Notes under the pieces: generated by a model | The model's input: the letters and a program-made list of their open reading frames with translations, nothing else | What the model was told of the DNA's origin: nothing | Database searches by the model: none | From: Meandrina meandrites | Taxonomy: Eukaryota; Cnidaria; Anthozoa; Scleractinia; Meandrinidae | Length of the DNA: 64,000 nucleotides | Assembly (NCBI GenBank): GCA_963693305.1 | Contig: OY855903.1 | Coordinates: 21,769,755-21,833,754, forward strand | Direction: 5' to 3' | In this document: piece after piece, positions 61,101 through 64,000 of the stretch | Position numbering within the stretch: the first letter of the stretch is position 1 | Layout: every line of letters begins with the position of its first letter | Translations under genes and position numbers: made by a program

Positions 61101-61269
61101 CTGGCCATGGGGTCTATTGATAGCTGGGTTACTAGCTCTTGTCTGTACGCTAGGTGCCATAAGCTTTTCACGAGCCCTTCGATCCAAGAAATCGCGGGAA
61201 AAAATAGTCTGGGCCAGGGTGTCTCAAGCCGAGTCAAGTGAAGACTCTGAAACTGAACACTTACCTTAG
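37183..61269 (+). CDS. ACP5: Tartrate-resistant (purple) acid phosphatase type 5-like, membrane-anchored
   Basis: Seven exons: 37183-37371, 46741-46990, 56800-56872, 57394-57462, 58293-58440, 60090-60196 and 60945-61269. They sum to 387 codons including the stop. An alternative start at 37195 shortens the protein by four residues and gives a cleaner signal peptide ([15 protein letters not shown]). Metal ligands of the purple acid phosphatase fold are present: GD40IGG, GD78NFY81, GN117HDH, AGHH204P and GH238DH240. Tyr81 is the charge-transfer residue. [15 protein letters not shown] closely matches vertebrate ACP5. Family members are di-iron phosphatases of lysosomes or the cell exterior. Unlike vertebrate ACP5, residues about 332-354 form a transmembrane helix ([20 protein letters not shown]) with a basic then acidic tail. 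Exon 4 has no GT donor where a MITE abuts it, so the locus may be damaged or alternatively spliced. Confidence 0.85.
38765..40445 (+). mobile_element. Insertion inside the LINE carrying a reverse-transcriptase-linked fragment
   Basis: LINE coding stops near 38765 and resumes at 40446 ([16 protein letters not shown]). The first 0.35 kb of the insert (to about 39091) encodes [36 protein letters not shown] and [20 protein letters not shown], a pattern I associate with the C-terminal part of Penelope-like element proteins before the GIY-YIG domain. The Trp expected before HLIENQP is a TGA stop. No GIY-YIG domain follows. The rest has repeats of CCCTGTTCCAGACAA (39500-39600), a G tract (39470-39488) and GATCGATTT repeats (40160-40360). 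Confidence 0.6.
41640..42110 (+). mobile_element. 3' fragment of a second LINE (CR1-like) nested in the first
   Basis: The frame changes family here. [26 protein letters not shown] and [10 protein letters not shown] match the C-terminus of CR1/Rex-type LINE proteins, followed by a short AT-rich tail and an ATT run (42094-42110). L1 coding resumes immediately after ([13 protein letters not shown]). It is a typical 5'-truncated insertion. Confidence 0.6.
42727..43187. mobile_element. 461-bp non-autonomous DNA element rich in ATCACG motifs, nested in the LINE
   Basis: The ends AGGGTCGTACAGGGG and CCCCTGTACGACCCT are exact inverses, flanked by CTTCTAT at 42719-42725 and 43188-43194. The interior has many copies of ATCACG and related words (TCACGGA, TCACGAA) in one orientation. 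LINE coding continues on both sides, so removing the element and one repeat restores the host sequence. Confidence 0.75.
44240..44995. other. Phosphatase intron 1 segment without recognised features
   Basis: Follows the LINE target duplication. There is no frame with recognisable homology and no clear repeat structure. Confidence 0.4.
44998..45690. mobile_element. Inverted-repeat element of the GTCCACACTAATCCG type
   Basis: The left end (CCCGTCCACACTAATCCGCC, AATAAATTTGAAAAC) pairs with the right end (GTTTTCAGATTTATCTGG, ATAAGTGTGTACGGGG). Subterminal CGTTTTCG and GTCCACACTA motifs are repeated in both orientations. The ends are imperfect and the limits approximate. Confidence 0.5.
46091..46178. 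mobile_element. 88-bp Mutator-like MITE
   Basis: AGCCTGCGAGCAGGCTCACC at the left and its near-exact inverse at the right, flanked by a perfect 9-bp repeat GGCGAACTT (46082-46090 and 46179-46187). The CCTGCGAGCAG core is shared with the ends of the 741-bp element at 13060-13800. A decayed relative starts at 33798. Confidence 0.75.
46332..46423. repeat. Two-copy tandem repeat
   Basis: GCATTCTGGTCCGCTGA followed by AACGAGGCT or AAGCGAGGCT occurs twice at about 50-bp spacing. Confidence 0.5.
47098..47495. repeat. Long pentanucleotide microsatellite (CTTCT/CTTCC/CTCCT)n
   Basis: About 400 bp of nearly perfect pentamer arrays in blocks: CTTCT, CTTCC, CTTCT, then CTCCT. Long frames through it are artefacts. 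A similar array in the same orientation lies at 55820-56038, on the other side of the recombinase-helicase unit. Confidence 0.95.
47689..48490. repeat. 63-bp iteron-like array of GGAACA-N3-TGTTCC palindromes
   Basis: Near-identical 63-bp units, each with the palindrome GGAACAcatTGTTCC, start at 47829, 47892, 47955, 48018, 48081, 48144, 48207 and 48270. Degenerate units follow at about 48334, 48409 and 48471, and GGAACGTTCC occurs at 47689-47698. The central units are most alike and the edges diverge. Because 63 is a multiple of three, a 186-residue minus-strand frame runs through it, which I treat as an artefact. It ends about 0.2 kb before the recombinase start codon. Confidence 0.85.
48716..50443 (+). 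CDS. Tyrosine recombinase with C2H2 finger and TRF-like Myb domain
   Basis: A single uninterrupted 575-codon frame; Met11 at 48746 is an equally good start. Residues 45-69 form a C2H2 finger (C-x4-C-x13-H-x4-H). Residues about 110-275 are helical and suit a core-binding domain. The C-terminal half has the tyrosine recombinase signature: Arg311 ([11 protein letters not shown]), a candidate Lys in [12 protein letters not shown], His406-x-x-Arg409 (HPTRYRQI), His436 (KHSS) and Tyr445 (KVHYQK). The His436 to Tyr445 spacing of nine equals the canonical arrangement. Residues 521-570 resemble a TRF/telobox Myb domain ([29 protein letters not shown]). Such enzymes cut and rejoin DNA through a 3'-phosphotyrosine; Crypton transposons use this class in animals. 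All catalytic residues look present, so it may be functional. It converges on a helicase gene 380 bp away. Confidence 0.75.
   Translation: MLATCCLKGKMSKKCKVNWSDVQGASPKPKRLHLEKDEADSLYHCPIQECEHDGFQSQRGCRKHVSTKHSWFFYFDERPDSKQVTKSLTIGRNEDETSETTKQNVKLLSSFPLSCNIGEVFTKWLTGSAGGCKKDRAAQQIVTRCFKFLRFCCEDEEELTFEVVDFSLCSPNLLFKFIDYLQDECKLGHGGRLGYIDAISELIDFRKLHGASEAVLRKFPTTELYLKRARKTVAKMMRLQWTQDLDIETLEAKGHWATMEELLEVVKFHLPRYENTVKMCKTSPAQVNPSDLTFATKFVAMYLFIKVKGSRPMTYQYLTVDMIATAKENGGFIDQKTFKTAGKYGFDSLILTDANMHVLNGYISNVRPLLKPQCDFVLVTRNGGQHGKLGETMSKLVFDAIGKYIHPTRYRQIVETQSLNQLTSEEQRFLSEDQKHSSAVAKVHYQKQRSREVALKGHECLQKLQGTKGSEVDDDVHARLGGSTSSSGPSVETAQNNNSSTLIKDVLPKRNLHLQRKTRHVLKFTKEEDDFLKEGITKHGFGQWTAILGDPDFQFQDGRTADSLKKRAGLKLPQA
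50823..54292 (-). CDS. Superfamily 3 helicase, parvovirus NS1-like, of the recombinase element
   Basis: Three exons in transcript order: 54292-54034, 53927-53629 and 53222-50823 (stop TGA). In-frame starts are at 54292 and 54235, giving 985 or 966 residues. Exon 1 has a Cys-rich segment. Exon 3 holds the ATPase: Walker [10 protein letters not shown] (about residue 464 of the shorter form), Walker [10 protein letters not shown], a B'-like [17 protein letters not shown], motif C CPMLITSQ and an Arg finger [10 protein letters not shown]. This order is that of SF3 helicases, which form hexameric rings and unwind small replicons. No HUH nickase motif was found upstream. The C-terminus has acidic blocks, a coiled coil ([19 protein letters not shown]) and a basic nuclear-localisation-like tail (KRRRN...QSKRAK). 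Frames are open throughout, so it may be functional. I take it as the partner gene of the convergent recombinase. Confidence 0.75.
54293..54879. other. Upstream region of the helicase gene
   Basis: No coding frame is recognised. It presumably contains the helicase promoter. TTCACCATATTG(G/A) occurs twice (about 54350 and 54522). The outer end of the mobile unit could not be located. Confidence 0.35.
54880..55780. repeat. Three-copy, about 292-bp tandem repeat with internal inverted pair
   Basis: The landmark TTCTTCTTAGATACTTC recurs at about 54923, 55214 and 55508. Each unit contains TTTCCGTCCTTTCCGTG...GACCGTCAT and, about 90 bp later, ATGACGGACATCACGGAAAG...GACGGAAA, a strong inverted pair. 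Each ends in a TCTTACTGTAAGTATT block. Confidence 0.75.
55820..56038. repeat. Pentanucleotide microsatellite (CTTCC)n(CTTCT)n
   Basis: About 220 bp: a CTTCC block with one interruption near 55860, then a CTTCT block. It has the same motif family and orientation as the array at 47098-47495. Confidence 0.95.
56040..56799. other. End of phosphatase intron 2, no recognised feature
   Basis: Unique-looking AT-rich sequence ending in the CTGTTTCAG acceptor of exon 3. No coding frame is recognised. Confidence 0.4.
57462..57652. mobile_element. 191-bp MITE abutting phosphatase exon 4
   Basis: The ends GGGCGCGTTCGTTTGGGA are perfect inverses, flanked by TTA (57459-57461 and 57653-57655). The interior is palindromic (TATTCTGCTCCCAGGAGCAGAATA at the apex, read in parts). 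A TTA target site and G-rich ends suit PIF/Harbinger. Its first base doubles as the last base of the predicted exon. Confidence 0.8.
57703..58022. mobile_element. Element with ACCGTAAA ends and GGCTTATA repeats
   Basis: The left end ACCGTAAACTTCCCC and the right end ATTTTACGGTAT are imperfect inverses. Internal AAAGCCCC...GGGGCTTATAACCGG, CTTATAAGCGG and polyG tracts repeat in both orientations. It resembles the CCGTATTTT-ended element at 35134 only at the tips. Confidence 0.5.
58859..59030. mobile_element. 172-bp inverted-repeat element
   Basis: GAGCGTTTTCA...ACGTGACC...GCCATATTGGT at the left pairs imperfectly with ACCAATATGGCTGCC...GAAAACGCTC at the right. An extra inner copy of AACACCAATATGG is present. 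Confidence 0.6.
59294..59364. mobile_element. 71-bp miniature element with CAACCTCGTTCCCAG ends
   Basis: Perfect 15-bp inverted ends enclose about 40 bp. Flanks contain TGTCAA on both sides. Related end sequence occurs near 36370 and 37109. Confidence 0.55.
59770..60060 (-). mobile_element. tRNA-derived SINE, copy 2
   Basis: On the minus strand the tRNA-like head spans 59902-59825, with TAGCTCAGTGG as A box, the same CCGGTAT loop, and a B box GGTTCGATTCC that is closer to consensus than in copy 1. It shares with copy 1 both the leader (ATATCAACCTAGTAAATGGC) and the TTTTTTCTTTGTC tail. A block (GAGCTTAAAATTTACCATCTT) that follows the tRNA part in copy 1 precedes it here, which suggests a tandem or dimeric source. 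It lies in phosphatase intron 5. Confidence 0.7.
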
Positions 61270-61294
61270 TAGCTACGTAAATTTACATATTTTC

Positions 61295-61608
61295 TAGTGT
61301 ATATTTAACAATTATTCACCGAAGTGGAGGTGAATAGTGGTGGATATTTACCGAGCCGCGAAGCGGCAAGGTAAATATCCACCACTTTCACCGACACTGA
61401 GGTGAATAATTGTTTTAGTATATACCACACAAGTTGAATAATTAAAGGACCAAAACATTACTTTCGGTACCCAAAGCGACGCGCGAAGCCATTTTATTTC
61501 TCTTCGGCTGCTCGGAAGTGAATAGTACTTTGCTAATCATCTCCGAGTTAACCAATCAGCGCGTGCGGAAAGCACTATTCACTTGTGTGGTATATACTAA
61601 ATAGAGGA
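61295..61608. mobile_element. Composite foldback element downstream of the phosphatase gene
   Basis: The left half (61295-61420) is a hairpin with ACAATTATTCACC, GAGGTGAATAGTGG and GTGGATATTTACC paired with their inverses. The right half is bounded by AGTATATACCACACAAG (about 61416) and CTTGTGTGGTATATACT (about 61591-61607). It overlaps the likely 3' UTR. Confidence 0.6.
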
Positions 61609-61648
61609 TATTGCACTGTGGCGAGAAGATATGAAATTTGTATATGTT

Positions 61649-61716
61649 CGAGTGGCAAAAACAATATCTCACGAGTGAGCGCAGCAAACGAGTAAGATAT
61701 TGTTTTTGCCGCGAGA
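61649..61716. repeat. Short hairpin with TGGCAAAAACAATATCT arms
   Basis: TGGCAAAAACAATATCT and AGATATTGTTTTTGCC pair, with CTCACGAGTGAG near the apex. It is probably another miniature foldback. Confidence 0.5.
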
Positions 61717-63129
61717 ACTCCAATCAAACAAAATACTTGTCAATTAAAGAATATAAGAACTGAGAATATCACTGACTTTGACTTGAATCCGATGCGGCAT
61801 TGTCTTGACGGCCGACAGTTTTCAACTGCTTCTGTTTTCTTCTTTACAACATCTTGCACCAAATTCCTTGCGAAAAATTCCCTCTAAAAATCTTGAATTG
61901 AAATCGTCAAGGTTCCCATTATCGTGTTAAGTTTTCGGAAAACTCAACGCCACTCGCGGGACCCCGGATGGAGTGGCGTATGCATATGAAATCTACGAGT
62001 ATTTTAGTTCCCAGTAAAACACTCTCCTCCGTAATAAGAATATAGGCATAAATGTTTGGATAAAGAGAACGGTCAGTTTCAGTTCTGAATGACTGCTGAT
62101 AACGATTTTTTTTTTCCGTTTCGCGGGAACAAATTTTTGAGGAATAGGACTTAGAAATAAAACTTTGTTAGATATTGGTTACGCCGAGTTCTAACTGCTT
62201 GCAGTATTTAATAGACGTGAAAATATTACATTCTGCACGCATTCTGTGTCGAAACGTTTAAGGAAATTGAAATCTTTGTTGAGCAGTATTGCATAAATTG
62301 TAAAGGAATTGAAAAAAATATATTTTGGCTTATTTTGATGGGATTTAGGATAGGCATTTGCCGATTGTGCTAGTAAAAGTGGCATATTATGCTAGTGGCA
62401 GTGCTCGTTTTTTGCCCAAATTATGCTCAAATTATGCTCGCTTTTCAAAATTATGCTACTTTTTTAAAAAAATTATTCTGTGCACAAACTTCACAACTCA
62501 CAAGACAAGTTTGAAAATGTATTTTATTAACCCTGGCCTGACGTTCTGGGCCCGGTTGTTCAAAACCTGGGTAACTTTATCCGGTGGTTAGGCCTATCTG
62601 GATGTAAGTTCACTGCACTTGACTCGTTTGGCGTGGCGGCCGCCATTTTGAAACGAGCACTGGGAGAAAGACTAAGTCTGGGACCGAGACACAGACTTCC
62701 GGTTCCGTTTCATCGAATTCCCGCGGTATCTCAACACAACTAATCAAAGGCCCTTTGGGCTGTCTCGTGTCTCTTTTCAATATTTTTGTGTAATTTGTGT
62801 TAAAACGTTAAACCACAAGGTATAGCCTTGTTTTGGTGCTAAGTTTGTTTTCGTTCTATAATTTTATAAAATGACTGTTCTTTTATAATTCTTTTTGATG
62901 TATTGATGTCTTGTTTCTTTTGTTTTTGTAAAGTTCTCAGGCTCATAGGCTAGTTTCTACCAGGTAGTTTTGTTTCGTCTTAAACTCAACCTGACAGTTG
63001 CAATTCGCTAAGGGTGCAGAGGATTACAAAGAAGGGGCATTCCAAATTAGGAAAAAATAGCTGCCCCCTTTCTTTGTCCGTGGTATATGCTTAAGTGTAA
63101 GATCAATGTAAGATATCAGTAGTAGAGAG

Positions 63130-63395
63130 TATTCTGGTCTCGAATTGTCACTATTCGTTATCGTCGCTATTTAGGACTATTCGTCACTATATTTGCAACT
63201 ATTCGTTAGTATTTGGAACTATAGTTTTTGTCACTTTTCGTTACTATTCGCCACTATTCAACTACTATTCGCTACTAGTTGTCATCATTCACGACTTACG
63301 ACTCGTATCAGGTCGTGTATATTGGACATGGATGACTTATCACAAACTATTCGCGACTATTCGTACTATTCGCGACTATGTGCTATTCGATTTTT
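63130..63395. repeat. Degenerate CACTATTCG-type tandem repeat
   Basis: Many copies of ACTATTCG(T/C) at irregular 12- to 20-bp spacing. Short frames through it are artefacts. From 61730 to 63130 only AT-rich sequence and a short TTATGCTC repeat (62370-62460) are seen. Confidence 0.6.
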
Positions 63396-63429
63396 CCAGA
63401 CATCTATTTAGACCAAGCCGTCATTCAAC

Positions 63430-63980
63430 ACAGGAGAGGGGACTGCTCAGAAGCTTTTTAGTCAGAGAAGCGCGTACTCGACATCAGACTGAGGCTGTTT
63501 GGTGAAGAACATCAAAAGACTGCTGACAGCTTCCATAAAGTAGGGGTTACATAACATTCACTGGGCGACTACATCTCCGTTCTTGAGCCCAAGAATCATG
63601 CACTTGATATCAGACGGAAACTGTTTGGTGAAAACCATTCAGAGACTGCGAACAGCTATCTTTCAGTGGGGGTTACACAACATTCAGTTGGAGACTACAA
63701 CTCTGCTCTCGAGTCCAAAACGGGTGCACTTGAAATCAGACGGAAAACTGTTTGGTGAGCATGACTAACAACAACCATGAAGTGAGGGTTACACAACATT
63801 CACTAGGAGACTACAACTCTGCTCTTGCCTATGAGAAGTGTTCACGTGATATCATACTGAGGTGTTTGGTAAAAAAACTTCCAACGACCACTTACAGCTA
63901 CCATTCAGTAGGTGTAACACAAACAACATTAACTTGCCGACTACAAACACAGCATGAAAACATAACTTTACTGTGGTGTA
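63430..63980 (+). pseudogene. Decayed tetratricopeptide-repeat (kinesin-light-chain-like) fragment
   Basis: Four diverged repeats of about 126 bp (42 codons) encode the pattern LDIRRKLFGE-H-x-TA-SY-x-GVTQHS-GDY-SAL. This is the TPR type expanded in cnidarian NLR-like and TPR proteins. The copies are broken by stops (VT then TAA before HSLGDY near 63550; TGG TGA near 63755) and by frameshifts. No start or intact domain is present. It may be the edge of a larger array beyond the window. Confidence 0.7.
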
Positions 63981-64000
63981 AAGCTGAAGTAACCGGCCCG

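Overview
This is eukaryotic (animal) DNA: AT-rich, intron-containing genes with GT-AG splice sites, long introns full of inverted-repeat elements, LINE pieces, tRNA-derived SINEs and microsatellites. The gene set (duplicated CTHRC1-like secreted collagen proteins, a ZC3H3 orthologue, a tartrate-resistant acid phosphatase) plus the repeat types suggest an anthozoan cnidarian, most likely a stony coral. The species cannot be named from the sequence alone.

Layout. 1-16.5 kb: two tandem plus-strand CTHRC1-like genes (coding 2893-6523 and 12885-16291), each with three phase-0 coding exons (signal peptide; 27 Gly-X-Y triplets; cysteine-rich C-terminal domain) and a conserved upstream micro-exon. 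The spacer holds a roughly 1-kb tandem duplication carrying two copies of a small inverted-repeat element. 16.5-20.2 kb: apparently non-coding. 20.2-36.3 kb: ZC3H3 on the minus strand, rebuilt here as 14 coding exons (831 codons plus stop) with five CCCH zinc fingers; its introns hold a TTAA-flanked Kolobok-like relic, a hAT-like element, SINEs and several foldback elements. 36.3-37.2 kb: shared upstream region of a head-to-head gene pair. 37.2-61.3 kb: ACP5-like purple acid phosphatase on the plus strand, seven coding exons, with an unusual C-terminal transmembrane anchor.

The phosphatase introns are hosts to other elements. Intron 1 (9.4 kb) holds a decayed L1-type LINE (37608-44228) with target-site duplications and three younger insertions inside it. 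Intron 2 (9.8 kb) holds the most interesting unit: an array of GGAACA-N3-TGTTCC palindromes at 63-bp spacing, a gene for a tyrosine recombinase with an N-terminal C2H2 finger and a C-terminal TRF-like Myb domain, and a convergent three-exon gene for a superfamily 3 (parvovirus-NS1-like) helicase. I read this as a two-gene mobile element that pairs recombination with rolling-circle- or replicon-type helicase functions. It is bracketed by two similar pentanucleotide microsatellites. 61.3-64 kb: foldback elements, degenerate repeats and a decayed TPR-repeat pseudogene running to the window edge.

Exon joins were made by hand from splice consensus, reading phase and family resemblance. All three host-gene models and the helicase model keep frame across every junction, with one anomaly: phosphatase exon 4 lacks a GT donor where a 191-bp MITE abuts it.
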